A DNA stretch of 64,000 nucleotides from Citrobacter tructae (GCF_004684345.1 NZ_CP038469.1:4774001-4838000); one strand, 5' to 3'; shown: positions 8,361-16,872, numbered from the stretch's first letter. Numbers and translations are program-made. Notes: a model not told the origin generated them from the letters alone.

Positions 8361-10344
8361 GCACTTTATGCGCTTTTTCGACGATGTTCTCCACCGTAAA
8401 GCCGAAGAAAGGGAACAGCTTGTCCGCCGGGGCGGATTCCCCGTAGCCGGTCATGCCGACAATGGCCCCTTTCAGCCCGACGTATTTGTACCAGTAGTCG
8501 GCAATACCCGCTTCGACCGCCACCCGTGCGCTGACGTTTGCCGGCAGGACCGATTCCCGGTACGCCTCGTCCTGGGCATCGAAGATATCCGTTGAGGGCA
8601 GGGAAACCACGCGGACGTTACGACCTTCTCCCGTTAGTTTCTCCGCCGCCAGCAGCGTGATTTCCATTTCTGACCCGGTGGCAATCAGGATCACATCCGG
8701 CTTACCGCCGCTGTCTTTTAGCACGTAGCCGCCGCGGGCAATCTCTTTTACCTGCTCAGGCGTGCGTTCAACCTGCGCCAGATTCTGCCTGGAGAGGATC
8801 AGCGCCGTAGGGCCGTTATGACGCTCTACTGCTAGCTTCCAACCCACTGCCGCCTCAACTTGATCGCACGGACGCCAGGTGCTGAAATTTGGCGTCAGGC
8901 GCAGGCTGGCGAGCTGCTCAACCGCCTGATGGGTAGGGCCATCTTCCCCCAGTCCAATCGAGTCGTGGGTATAGACCATGATCTGTCGGGCCTTCATCAG
9001 CGCTGCCATGCGCGCGGCGTTACGGGCGTATTCGACAAACATCAGGAAGGTGGCGGTATACGGAACAAAACCGCCGTGGTGGGCGATACCGTTGGCAATG
9101 GCGGTCATGCCAAATTCGCGCACGCCGTAGTGAATATAGTTGCCTGCCGGGTCATCTTTCAGGGATGTTGATCCTTTCCAGATAGTCAGGTTGCTGGGGG
9201 CGAGATCGGCGGAGCCGCCAAGCAGTTCGGGCAGCATTGGGCCATAGATGTTGAGAGTGTTTTGCGATGCCTTACGGGTGGCAATTTTGGCCGGGTTGGC
9301 CTGCAATTCGCTAATGTATTTCTCGGTACTCTTTTCCCAGTCGCCAGGCAGTCCGCCGCTCATTCGGCGAGTAAATTCTGCTGCCAGCTCCGGGTACGCT
9401 TGTTGGTAAGCTGAGAATTTCGCTTTCCAGTCCTGCTGGGCTTTTTCTCCTTTTTCCCGCGCGTCCCAGGCCCGGTAAATGTCTTTGGGGATCTCAAAAG
9501 CCGGATGATGCCAGCCCAGCTTCTGGCGGGTCAGCGCCACTTCTTCTTCACCCAGCGCTGCGCCGTGTGCCTCTTCTTTTCCGGCCTTATTCGGTGAGCC
9601 AAAGCCAATCACCGTCCGACAGATAATCAGCGATGGCTTATCGGTTACGCTTTGGGCTTCAAGAATGGCTTTCTTCACCGCCTCAGGATCGTGGCCGTCT
9701 ATTTCGTGCACCACATGCCAGTGATACGCTTCAAAGCGTTTCGCGGTATCGTCGGTAAACCAGCCTTTGGTCTCGCCATCAATAGAGATGCCGTTGTGAT
9801 CGTAAAAACCTATCAGCTTGCCCAGTCCTAGCGTCCCCGCCAGCGAACAGACTTCGTGGGAAATCCCCTCCATCAGGCAGCCGTCGCCCATAAAAACATA
9901 GGTGAAATGGCTGACAATCTCATGGTCCGGCTGATTAAACTGCGCCGCCAGTGTGCGTTCGGCGACCGCCATCCCGACGGCGTTCGCCAGGCCTTGACCC
10001 AGCGGTCCGGTGGTGGTTTCCACGCCCGGCGTGTAGCCAAGTTCCGGGTGGCCGGGCGTTTTTGAATGCAACTGGCGGAAGTTCTTTAACTCCTCCAACG
10101 CCAGGTCATAGCCGGAAAGATGCAGCAGGCTGTAAAGCAGCATTGAGGCGTGGCCGTTGGACAAAATAAACCGATCGCGATCGTACCAGTGAGGATCGCT
10201 CGGATTATGGCGGAGAAAATCGTTCCACAGCACTTCGGCGATATCGGCCATGCCCATCGGTGCGCCGGGATGGCCTGAGTTGGCTTTTTGGACGGCATCC
10301 ATACTCAGCGCACGAATTGCATTGGCAAGCTCTTTACGGGTCAT
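8350..10344 (-). CDS. tktB: TktB, transketolase 2
   Basis: Thiamine-diphosphate enzyme of the non-oxidative pentose phosphate pathway that moves two-carbon ketol units between sugar phosphates. It has 664 residues against 667 in E. coli TktB. Visible landmarks are the sugar-phosphate-binding N-terminus (NSGHPGAPMGMAD), the ThDP motif beginning GDGCLMEGISHE and ending in a DHNGIS element, the pyrimidine-domain stretch HDSIGLGEDGPTHQ, and the C-terminal domain. The start follows AAGGAGTATTTCCT. In E. coli and Salmonella talA lies directly upstream and is co-transcribed; here tktB stands alone behind a 403-base gap that contains an ERIC element. TktA is the other candidate, but the context (ypfG, maeB) fits TktB. 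Confidence 0.95.
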   Translation of the reverse strand: MTRKELANAIRALSMDAVQKANSGHPGAPMGMADIAEVLWNDFLRHNPSDPHWYDRDRFILSNGHASMLLYSLLHLSGYDLALEELKNFRQLHSKTPGHPELGYTPGVETTTGPLGQGLANAVGMAVAERTLAAQFNQPDHEIVSHFTYVFMGDGCLMEGISHEVCSLAGTLGLGKLIGFYDHNGISIDGETKGWFTDDTAKRFEAYHWHVVHEIDGHDPEAVKKAILEAQSVTDKPSLIICRTVIGFGSPNKAGKEEAHGAALGEEEVALTRQKLGWHHPAFEIPKDIYRAWDAREKGEKAQQDWKAKFSAYQQAYPELAAEFTRRMSGGLPGDWEKSTEKYISELQANPAKIATRKASQNTLNIYGPMLPELLGGSADLAPSNLTIWKGSTSLKDDPAGNYIHYGVREFGMTAIANGIAHHGGFVPYTATFLMFVEYARNAARMAALMKARQIMVYTHDSIGLGEDGPTHQAVEQLASLRLTPNFSTWRPCDQVEAAVGWKLAVERHNGPTALILSRQNLAQVERTPEQVKEIARGGYVLKDSGGKPDVILIATGSEMEITLLAAEKLTGEGRNVRVVSLPSTDIFDAQDEAYRESVLPANVSARVAVEAGIADYWYKYVGLKGAIVGMTGYGESAPADKLFPFFGFTVENIVEKAHKVLNA

Positions 10345-10747
10345 AGGAAATACTCCTTGAAAAGTAAAGCGTTAGAGCGTGTGTTAATTCACACTTTTGG
10401 AGAATTTGCAGGCGTTGTCAGCAAAAAGCATAGCAGACAGGCATGGTATTGCTGGCTTAAGCAGGTAACATGGCTGTTATAAATTGATAACAAATTCTTT
10501 CTTTGAGTAGTGAGAGTTTGGGGACCTTCAAAGTTTGTGCTGCTGACTGAGGTGATAATGTGCGGCTCAATATACCCGTCATACTTCAAGTTGCATGTGC
10601 GTTGGCTACGCTCGCTCACCCCAGTCACATAGTTCACTATGCTCCTGGGGATTCACTCCCTTGCCGACTTCATGCAACTCGAATTATTTAGGGTAGAGAA
10701 GGGTTACCTGCGACACTTTTTGATCGACACGTGAAAGGAACAACAAG
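10345..10747. other. Gene-free tktB-maeB divergent spacer
   Basis: This 403-base stretch separates the divergent tktB and maeB starts. It contains the promoters of both genes (not resolved by eye) and an ERIC repeat in its maeB-proximal half. No open frame in it has a ribosome site or recognisable product. In E. coli and Salmonella the talA gene occupies this interval; I see no talA remnant here. Confidence 0.85.
10571..10695. repeat. ERIC element (enterobacterial repetitive intergenic consensus)
   Basis: An imperfect palindrome of about 125 bases. It has the diagnostic ERIC core CGCTCACCCCAGTCAC followed by CTCCTGGGGATTCAC, flanked by TATACCCGTCATACTTCAAG on the left and CAACTCGAATTATTTAGGGT on the right. 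Size and ends match the standard 127-base ERIC unit. It lies between the divergent tktB and maeB genes and would be transcribed with the maeB leader if the promoter is upstream of it. ERICs are non-autonomous miniature elements with no coding capacity. Confidence 0.92.
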
Positions 10748-13027
10748 ATGGATGACCAGTTAAAACAAAGCGCCCTCGATTTCCACGAATTTCCAGTACC
10801 AGGCAAAATTCAGGTTTCTCCGACCAAACCCCTTGCCACCCAACGTGACCTTGCGCTGGCCTATTCACCCGGTGTTGCAGCTCCGTGTCTGGAAATTGAA
10901 AAAGACCCGCTGGCGGCCTACAAATACACCGCGCGCGGTAATCTGGTTGCGGTTATTTCCAACGGTACTGCAGTGCTGGGGCTGGGCAACATTGGTGCGC
11001 TGGCTGGCAAGCCGGTGATGGAAGGGAAAGGCGTTCTGTTTAAGAAATTCGCCGGGATTGACGTGTTCGATATTGAAGTCGATGAACTCGATCCGGATAA
11101 ATTCATCAACGTAGTAGCGGCCCTTGAGCCGACGTTTGGTGGTATCAACCTCGAAGATATCAAAGCGCCGGAATGCTTCTACATTGAGCAGAAGTTGCGT
11201 GAGCGCATGAATATTCCAGTCTTCCACGACGATCAGCACGGCACGGCAATCATCAGCACCGCCGCAATCCTCAACGGCCTGCGGGTGGTGGAAAAAAATA
11301 TCTCTGATGTGCGTATGGTGGTGTCCGGTGCGGGTGCGGCAGCGATTGCCTGTATGAACCTGCTGGTGGCGCTGGGCATGCAGAAACACAACATTGTGGT
11401 CTGCGACTCCAAAGGCGTGATTTATAAAGATCGCGAACCGAACATGGCGGAAACCAAAGCCGCCTATGCGGTGGTGGATGACGGTAAGCGTACTCTTGAT
11501 GACGTGATTGACGGCGCGGACATCTTCCTGGGCTGTTCCGGCCCGAAAGTGCTGACCCAGGAAATGGTCAAGAAAATGGCGCGTGCGCCGATGATTCTGG
11601 CGCTGGCGAACCCGGAACCGGAAATTCTGCCACCGCTGGCAAAAGAGGTGCGTTCCGACGCTATCATCTGTACCGGCCGCTCCGACTACCCGAACCAGGT
11701 CAACAACGTTCTGTGCTTCCCGTTCATCTTCCGCGGCGCGCTGGACGTTGGCGCAACCGCCATCAACGAAGAGATGAAACTGGCCGCAGTACATGCCATT
11801 GCGGAACTGGCGCATGCTGAGCAGAGCGAAGTTGTGGCCTCGGCCTATGGCGATCAGGACCTGAGCTTTGGCCCGGAATACATTATTCCTAAGCCGTTCG
11901 ACCCGCGCCTGATTGTTAAAATTGCGCCTGCGGTGGCGAAGGCGGCGATGGACTCCGGCGTGGCGACGCGCCCGATTGCCGACTTTGATGCTTATATCGA
12001 TAAGCTGAGTGAGTTCGTCTACAAAACCAACCTGTTCATGAAGCCGATTTTCTCGCTGGCACGCAAAGCGCCGAAGCGCGTGGTGCTGACGGAAGGGGAA
12101 GAGGCGCGTGTGCTGCACGCCACCCAGGAATTGATCACTTTAGGTCTGGCGAAACCGATCCTGATCGGTCGACCGAGCGTGATCGAAATGCGTATCCAGA
12201 AATTGGGGCTGCAGATCAAAGCTGGCGTTGATTTTGAGATCGTCAACAATGAATCCGATCCGCGCTTCAAAGAGTACTGGAGTGAGTATTATCAGATCAT
12301 GAAGCGCCGTGGGATTACCCAGGAGCAGGCGCAGCGTGCGGTGATTGCTAATACCACGGTGATCGGTGCGATCATGGTGCAGCGCGGCGAAGCGGATGCG
12401 ATGATCTGCGGCACGATTGGCGACTACCACGAGCACTTCAGCGTGGTGAACGCGGTATTTGGTCACCGCGAAGGCGTTCATACAGCAGGGGCGATGAACG
12501 CGCTGCTGCTGCCAAGCGGTAACACCTTTATCGCCGATACCTACGTTAACGACGACCCGACGCCGGACCAACTGGCAGAAATCGCCGTGATGGCGGCCGA
12601 AACCGTACGTCGTTTTGGTATCGAACCGAAGGTGGCATTGCTGTCGCATTCCAACTTTGGCTCCTCCAACTGCCCGTCAGCCAGCAAAATGCGTGCAGCG
12701 CTGGAGCTTATCAAGGCGCGTGCGCCAGAACTGATGATCGACGGTGAAATGCACGGTGACGCCGCGCTGGTAGAAAGTATTCGTAACGATCGGATGCCGG
12801 ATAGTCCGTTAAAAGGATCAGCCAATATTCTGGTGATGCCAAATATGGAAGCCGCGCGTATTAGTTACAACTTACTGCGGGTATCCAGTTCTGAGGGCGT
12901 AACGGTCGGCCCGGTGCTGATGGGCGTGGCGAAGCCCGTACATGTATTAACGCCGATCGCCTCTGTTCGTCGTATCGTTAATATGGTGGCGCTGGCGGTT
13001 GTAGAAGCACAAACACAGCCGCTGTAA
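10748..13027 (+). CDS. maeB: MaeB, NADP-dependent malic enzyme with phosphotransacetylase-like C-domain
   Basis: Oxidatively decarboxylates malate to pyruvate with NADP+. 759 residues, the usual length. The N-terminal half (about 1-430) carries the malic-enzyme catalytic and cofactor regions, for example HDDQHGTAI and the nucleotide-binding GAGAAAIACMNLL. The C-terminal half (about 430-759) is a phosphotransacetylase-family domain (LTEGEEARVLHA, HSNFGSSNCPSASKM) that in E. coli MaeB is regulatory, responding to acetyl-CoA. The start ATG follows GAAAGGAACAACAAG. It ends in a strong terminator and lies just upstream of, but separate from, the eut operon. Confidence 0.97.
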   Translation: MDDQLKQSALDFHEFPVPGKIQVSPTKPLATQRDLALAYSPGVAAPCLEIEKDPLAAYKYTARGNLVAVISNGTAVLGLGNIGALAGKPVMEGKGVLFKKFAGIDVFDIEVDELDPDKFINVVAALEPTFGGINLEDIKAPECFYIEQKLRERMNIPVFHDDQHGTAIISTAAILNGLRVVEKNISDVRMVVSGAGAAAIACMNLLVALGMQKHNIVVCDSKGVIYKDREPNMAETKAAYAVVDDGKRTLDDVIDGADIFLGCSGPKVLTQEMVKKMARAPMILALANPEPEILPPLAKEVRSDAIICTGRSDYPNQVNNVLCFPFIFRGALDVGATAINEEMKLAAVHAIAELAHAEQSEVVASAYGDQDLSFGPEYIIPKPFDPRLIVKIAPAVAKAAMDSGVATRPIADFDAYIDKLSEFVYKTNLFMKPIFSLARKAPKRVVLTEGEEARVLHATQELITLGLAKPILIGRPSVIEMRIQKLGLQIKAGVDFEIVNNESDPRFKEYWSEYYQIMKRRGITQEQAQRAVIANTTVIGAIMVQRGEADAMICGTIGDYHEHFSVVNAVFGHREGVHTAGAMNALLLPSGNTFIADTYVNDDPTPDQLAEIAVMAAETVRRFGIEPKVALLSHSNFGSSNCPSASKMRAALELIKARAPELMIDGEMHGDAALVESIRNDRMPDSPLKGSANILVMPNMEAARISYNLLRVSSSEGVTVGPVLMGVAKPVHVLTPIASVRRIVNMVALAVVEAQTQPL

Positions 13028-13046
13028 TTTCACTTTAATTAATTCC

Positions 13047-13075
13047 GGCGCGGGTTTCTCCCGCGCCTTTTTATT
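13047..13075 (+). terminator. Rho-independent terminator of maeB
   Basis: Perfect 8-base stem GGCGCGGG/CCCGCGCC with a TTTCT loop followed by a T-rich run, 20 bases after the maeB stop. It insulates maeB from the eut operon. Confidence 0.92.
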
Positions 13076-13084
13076 TTCTTTTCT

Positions 13085-13102
13085 TAGTGATCTCCCTCAC
13101 CT
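13085..13102 (+). promoter_or_regulatory. CRP-like site in the eutS promoter region
   Basis: The motif GTGA-TCTCCC-TCAC matches the core of the CRP consensus (GTGA-N6-TCAC) exactly, within TAGTGATCTCCCTCACCT. It lies about 85 bases before the eutS start, between the maeB terminator and eutS. Catabolite control through CRP is reported for Salmonella eut; the site assignment here is by sequence only. The EutR operator itself could not be recognised. Confidence 0.6.
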
Positions 13103-13185
13103 TTTAAACCTTGTTGCCGAATTTTGTTATTTACTCTGACGAAAAATTGCCACGATGGGGTCAGTTTTAGCAGAGGCGGTGAGCA

Positions 13186-13521
13186 ATGGAAAAAGAACGC
13201 ATCATCCAGGAATTTGTGCCGGGGAAACAGGTCACGCTGGCGCATTTGATTGCGCACCCCGGCGAAGAGTTGGCGAAAAAGATCGGTGTTCCCGAGGCAG
13301 GCGCTATCGGCATTATGACCTTAACGCCGGGTGAAACGGCGATGATTGCCGGTGATTTAGCCATGAAAGCGGCGGATGTACATATCGGTTTTCTCGATAG
13401 ATTTAGCGGTGCGCTGGTGATCTACGGCTCCGTAGGCGCAGTGGAAGAGGCATTGCTCCAGACGGTGAGCGGCCTGGGTCGGTTATTAAATTTCACTTTG
13501 TGCAACCTGACAAAAAGTTAA
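13186..13521 (+). CDS. eutS: EutS, ethanolamine microcompartment shell protein (BMC domain)
   Basis: Hexamer-forming shell protein with a circularly permuted BMC fold, one of five shell proteins in this operon. 111 residues, the usual size. The motif GAIGIMTLTPGETAMIAGDLAMKAADV is the typical EutS/PduU central segment. The start ATG follows AGAGGCGGTGAGCA. It is the first gene of the operon, 12 bases upstream of eutP. Confidence 0.97.
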   Translation: MEKERIIQEFVPGKQVTLAHLIAHPGEELAKKIGVPEAGAIGIMTLTPGETAMIAGDLAMKAADVHIGFLDRFSGALVIYGSVGAVEEALLQTVSGLGRLLNFTLCNLTKS

Positions 13522-13533
13522 TCAGAGGCGGCG

Positions 13534-14013
13534 ATGAAACGTATTGCGTTTGTCGGTACGGTGGGGGCGGGGAAAACAACGCTCTTTAATGCGCTCCAGG
13601 GGAATTATTCCCTCGCCAGAAAAACACAGGCTGTCGAGTTTAATGAAAACGGCGACATCGACACACCGGGAGAATATTTTAGCCATCCGCGCTGGTATCA
13701 CGCCTTAATTACCACGCTGCAGGATGTCGATACGTTGATTTATATACACGCGGCAAATGATTTAGAAAGTCGCTTACCTGCCGGGCTGTTAGATATCGGC
13801 GCCAGTAAACGACAAATCGCCGTTATCAGCAAAACGGATGTGCCGGATGCCAATGTCGCCGCAACGCGACAATTACTTCGCGGGATAGGGTTTCAGGAGC
13901 CGATTTTTGAGCTTAATAGCCACGACCCAAGCAGTGTGCAGCACCTGGTGGATTATCTGACTGAGCTCAGCCAAAAGGAGGAAAGGGCAGGTGAAAAAAC
14001 TCATCACAGCTAA
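13534..14013 (+). CDS. eutP: EutP, P-loop accessory protein of ethanolamine utilisation
   Basis: Small P-loop NTPase-like protein of 159 residues. The Walker A sequence GTVGAGKTT sits at residues 8-16 and a G4-like SKTD motif follows later. Family members have been reported to have acetate-kinase activity, and a Ras-like fold is typical; the exact role in the compartment is not settled. The start follows AGAGGCGGCG. Its 3' end overlaps the start of eutQ by 23 bases, indicating translational coupling. Confidence 0.95.
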   Translation: MKRIAFVGTVGAGKTTLFNALQGNYSLARKTQAVEFNENGDIDTPGEYFSHPRWYHALITTLQDVDTLIYIHAANDLESRLPAGLLDIGASKRQIAVISKTDVPDANVAATRQLLRGIGFQEPIFELNSHDPSSVQHLVDYLTELSQKEERAGEKTHHS

Positions 14014-14704
14014 CGATATTCGTGCGGCCCACGCACGCGGTGAACAGGACGTCTCGGTTGTTCTGCGCGCCAGCATCATCACCCCGGAGGCGCGCGAAGT
14101 TGCGGCGCTGTTGGGCGTCACTATCACCGAATGCGATGAATCCAGTCCAGTAGCTGTATCGACCACTACGGCAGTTCCTGTTGCGGTGGATGACGGCAAA
14201 ACGGAAAGCCAACGTATTCGCGAAACCATAATTGCGCAGCTGCCGGAAGGGCAGTTTACCGAAAGCCTGGTCGCGCAGTTGATGGACAAAGTGATGAAGG
14301 AGAAACAGTCGCTGGAGCAGGGCGGAATGCAACCGAGTTTTGCCTCGGTGACCGGCAAAGGCGGCGTCAAAGTCATCGATGGCAGCAGCGTGAAGTTTGG
14401 CCGTTTTGATGGTGCGCAACCACACTGCGTCGGCTTAACCGACTTAGTCACTGACCAGGACGGTAGCAGCATGGCCGCCGGGTTTATGCAGTGGGATAAC
14501 GCATTTTTCCCATGGACGCTGAACTACGACGAAATCGACATGATTCTGGAAGGCGAGCTGCACGTTCGTCATGAAGGCGAAACCATGATTGCGAAGGCCG
14601 GGGATGTGATGTTTATCCCGAAAGGCTCCAGCATTGAATTTGGTACGCCATCAACAGTGAAGTTCCTGTATGTGGCCTGGCCTGCGAACTGGCAGTCCTG
14701 CTAA
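13991..14704 (+). CDS. eutQ: EutQ, cupin-fold acetate-kinase-like protein
   Basis: 237 residues with a C-terminal cupin barrel (YDEIDMILEGELHVRHEGE, AGDVMFIPKGSSIEFG). In Salmonella EutQ has acetate kinase activity and supports anaerobic growth on ethanolamine. The start is a GTG at 13991 preceded by GGAGGAAAGGGCAG, which overlaps the end of eutP; no in-frame ATG gives a full-length product. The N-terminal ~100 residues are lower complexity with a Ser/Thr/Val-rich linker (SSPVAVSTTTAVPVAV). Confidence 0.95.
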   Translation: MKKLITANDIRAAHARGEQDVSVVLRASIITPEAREVAALLGVTITECDESSPVAVSTTTAVPVAVDDGKTESQRIRETIIAQLPEGQFTESLVAQLMDKVMKEKQSLEQGGMQPSFASVTGKGGVKVIDGSSVKFGRFDGAQPHCVGLTDLVTDQDGSSMAAGFMQWDNAFFPWTLNYDEIDMILEGELHVRHEGETMIAKAGDVMFIPKGSSIEFGTPSTVKFLYVAWPANWQSC

Positions 14705-14713
14705 GGCGGATGT

Positions 14714-15517
14714 ATGAAGGATTTCATTACCGAAGCATGGCTCAGAGCGAATCATACGCTCAGCGAAGGGGCTGAAATTCATCTCCCCGCTGATGCCCGC
14801 CTGACGCCGTCTGCCCGGGAGTTGCTGGAAAGCCGTCGTCTGCGCATTAAGTATATCGATGAGCAGGGAAGCTTGTTTGTTGACGACGAGGAACAGCAGC
14901 CGCAGCCGGTGCATGGTTTAACCAGCAGCGATACACATCAGCAGGCGAGCTGCGAGCTGTGTCATCAACCGGTGGCGAAGAAACCTGACACGCTGACGCA
15001 TCTGACTGCGGACAAGATGGTCGCCAAAAGTGACCCGCGGCTGGGATTTCGCGCGGCACTGGACAGCACCATTGGCCTGGCTGTGTGGTTACAGATTGAA
15101 CTCGCGGAACCGTGGCAGCCGTGGCTGGCGGATATTCGTTCGCGCTTAGGCAACATTATGCGCGCCGATGCCATAGATGAACCTCTTGATGCACAGGCCA
15201 TCGTTGGCTTAAGCGACGAAGATTTACACCGGCTCTCGCACCAGCCGCTGCGTTACCTGGACCACGATCATCTGGTGCCGGAAGCCAGCCACGGTCGTGA
15301 TGCTGCACTGCTTAATCTGCTGCGCACCAAAGTTCGCGAAACGGAAACGGTAGCGGCTCAGGTGTTTATCACCCGCAGTTTTGAAGTATTGCGGCCGGAC
15401 ATTCTGCAAGCGTTAAACCGTCTTTCAAGTACGGTTTACGTGATGATGATTCTGAGCGTGGCGAAGCATCCGCTGAGCGTCAGCCAAATCCAGCAGCGAC
15501 TGGGGGAAAAGTCATGA
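14714..15517 (+). CDS. eutT: EutT, ethanolamine-specific ATP:cob(I)alamin adenosyltransferase
   Basis: Makes adenosylcobalamin for ethanolamine ammonia-lyase. 267 residues, the normal size. In Salmonella and E. coli the metal motif is H67-x11-C79-C80-x2-C83. Here H67, C80 and C83 are kept but residue 79 is serine (QQASCELC). The rest is typical, including LGFRAALDSTIGLAVWLQIELAEPW and YLDHDHLVPE. The start ATG 14714 follows AAGGCGGATGT. The stop overlaps the eutD start as ATGA. Confidence 0.96.
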   Translation: MKDFITEAWLRANHTLSEGAEIHLPADARLTPSARELLESRRLRIKYIDEQGSLFVDDEEQQPQPVHGLTSSDTHQQASCELCHQPVAKKPDTLTHLTADKMVAKSDPRLGFRAALDSTIGLAVWLQIELAEPWQPWLADIRSRLGNIMRADAIDEPLDAQAIVGLSDEDLHRLSHQPLRYLDHDHLVPEASHGRDAALLNLLRTKVRETETVAAQVFITRSFEVLRPDILQALNRLSSTVYVMMILSVAKHPLSVSQIQQRLGEKS

Positions 15518-16530
15518 TCATTGAACGTGCTCGCCAACTCGCCAAACGAACTCCTGCTCGGGTGGTGTTCCCGGATGCGCTGGATGTACGGGTGCTGAAA
15601 GCCGCGAATTACCTGCACCAGCACGGTCTGGCACGTCCGATTCTCGTTGCCAGCCCATTTGCACTGCGCCAGTTTGCCCTCAGCCACCGCGTGGCAATGG
15701 ACGGTATTCAGGTTGTTGATCCGCAAAGCAATGTGCAGATGCGTGAAGAGTTTGCCTTACGCTGGCTGGCGCGTGCGGGCGAAAAAACACCGCCGGATGC
15801 GCTGGAGAAACTCAACGACCCGTTGATGTTTGCCGCCGCGATGGTCAGTGCTGGTAAAGCCGATGTCTGTATTGCGGGCAACCTGTCGTCAACGGCAAAC
15901 GTGCTGCGCGCAGGGTTGCGCATTATTGGATTACAGCCTGGCTGCAAAACGCTGTCGTCGATTTTCCTGATGCTTCCGCAGTATCTCGGACCGTCATTAG
16001 GGTTTGCAGACTGTAGCGTTGTGCCGCAGCCCACCGCCGCGCAACTGGCAGATATTGCCATCGCCAGCGCGGAAACCTGGCAGGCAATTACCGGTGAAGA
16101 GCCGCGTGTTGCCATGCTGTCGTTTTCCAGTAATGGCAGTGCCCGCCATCCCAACGTGGCTAACGTGCAGCAGGCGACGGAGATCGTTCGTGAACGCGCA
16201 CCGCAGCTTACCGTAGACGGTGAATTGCAATTTGATGCCGCTTTTGTTCCGGATGTCGCCGCGCAAAAAGCGCCCGCCAGTCCGCTCCAGGGCAATGCCA
16301 ATGTGATGGTTTTCCCATCGCTTGAGGCAGGTAATATTGGTTACAAAATCGCCCAGCGTCTGGGAGGGTATCGTGCCGTAGGTCCATTGATTCAGGGACT
16401 TGCTGCACCGCTTCATGACCTCTCTCGCGGCTGTAGCGTACAAGAAATTATCGAACTGGCGTTGGTGGCAGCTGTGCCGCGCCAGACTGACGTGAGCCGT
16501 GAAAACGCCTCGCACACACTGGTTGTATAA
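15514..16530 (+). CDS. eutD: EutD, phosphotransacetylase of ethanolamine catabolism
   Basis: Converts acetyl-CoA and phosphate to acetyl phosphate, recycling CoA inside the compartment. 338 residues forming a single PTA domain, without the long N-terminal extension of housekeeping Pta. PTA-type motifs include VVFPDALDVRVLKAANYL, LSSTANVLRAGLR, and the C-terminal ANVMVFPSLEAGNIGYKIAQRLGG. It overlaps eutT by four bases (ATGA). It is homologous to the C-terminal half of nearby MaeB. Confidence 0.97.
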   Translation: MIIERARQLAKRTPARVVFPDALDVRVLKAANYLHQHGLARPILVASPFALRQFALSHRVAMDGIQVVDPQSNVQMREEFALRWLARAGEKTPPDALEKLNDPLMFAAAMVSAGKADVCIAGNLSSTANVLRAGLRIIGLQPGCKTLSSIFLMLPQYLGPSLGFADCSVVPQPTAAQLADIAIASAETWQAITGEEPRVAMLSFSSNGSARHPNVANVQQATEIVRERAPQLTVDGELQFDAAFVPDVAAQKAPASPLQGNANVMVFPSLEAGNIGYKIAQRLGGYRAVGPLIQGLAAPLHDLSRGCSVQEIIELALVAAVPRQTDVSRENASHTLVV

Positions 16531-16546
16531 GGTCCCGTTCAGGACC
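16531..16546 (+). promoter_or_regulatory. Short hairpin between eutD and eutM
   Basis: GGTCC-CGTTCA-GGACC begins at the base right after the eutD stop and precedes the AAGAGGAAAG ribosome site of eutM. No T-run follows, so it is not a terminator; it could stabilise or process the eutM message. Confidence 0.45.
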
Positions 16547-16569
16547 CCTTTGATTAAGAGGAAAGCACA

Positions 16570-16863
16570 ATGGAAGCATTAGGAATGATTGAAACCCGGG
16601 GCCTGGTTGCACTGATTGAGGCTTCTGACGCAATGGTTAAAGCGGCACGCGTGAAACTGGTTGGCGTGAAGCAGATCGGTGGCGGCCTGTGTACTGCCAT
16701 GGTTCGTGGTGATGTGGCAGCGTGCAAAGCGGCTACAGATGCAGGTGCTGCTGCCGCACAGCGTATTGGTGAACTGGTTTCTGTACACGTTATCCCGCGT
16801 CCGCATGGCGATCTGGAAGAAGTGTTCCCGATCAGCTTCAAAGGCGACAGCAGCGACATGTAA
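16570..16863 (+). CDS. eutM: EutM, major hexameric shell protein (BMC domain)
   Basis: Principal facet-forming shell hexamer of the ethanolamine microcompartment. 97 residues, canonical BMC-H domain: EALGMIETRGLVALIEASDAMVKAARV, then GVKQIGGGLCTAMVRGDVAACKAATDAG. The start follows a strong AAGAGGAAAGCACA ribosome site, stronger than its neighbours', consistent with a highly made structural protein. Hairpins lie immediately upstream and downstream. Confidence 0.98.
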   Translation: MEALGMIETRGLVALIEASDAMVKAARVKLVGVKQIGGGLCTAMVRGDVAACKAATDAGAAAAQRIGELVSVHVIPRPHGDLEEVFPISFKGDSSDM

Positions 16864-16872
16864 GTCGTCCAT

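Noticed and set aside
10865..12118. 417-codon open frame on the minus strand inside maeB
   Set aside because: It is fully antisense to a strong, conserved malic-enzyme gene and has His/Arg-rich low-quality composition typical of shadow frames; no family resemblance.
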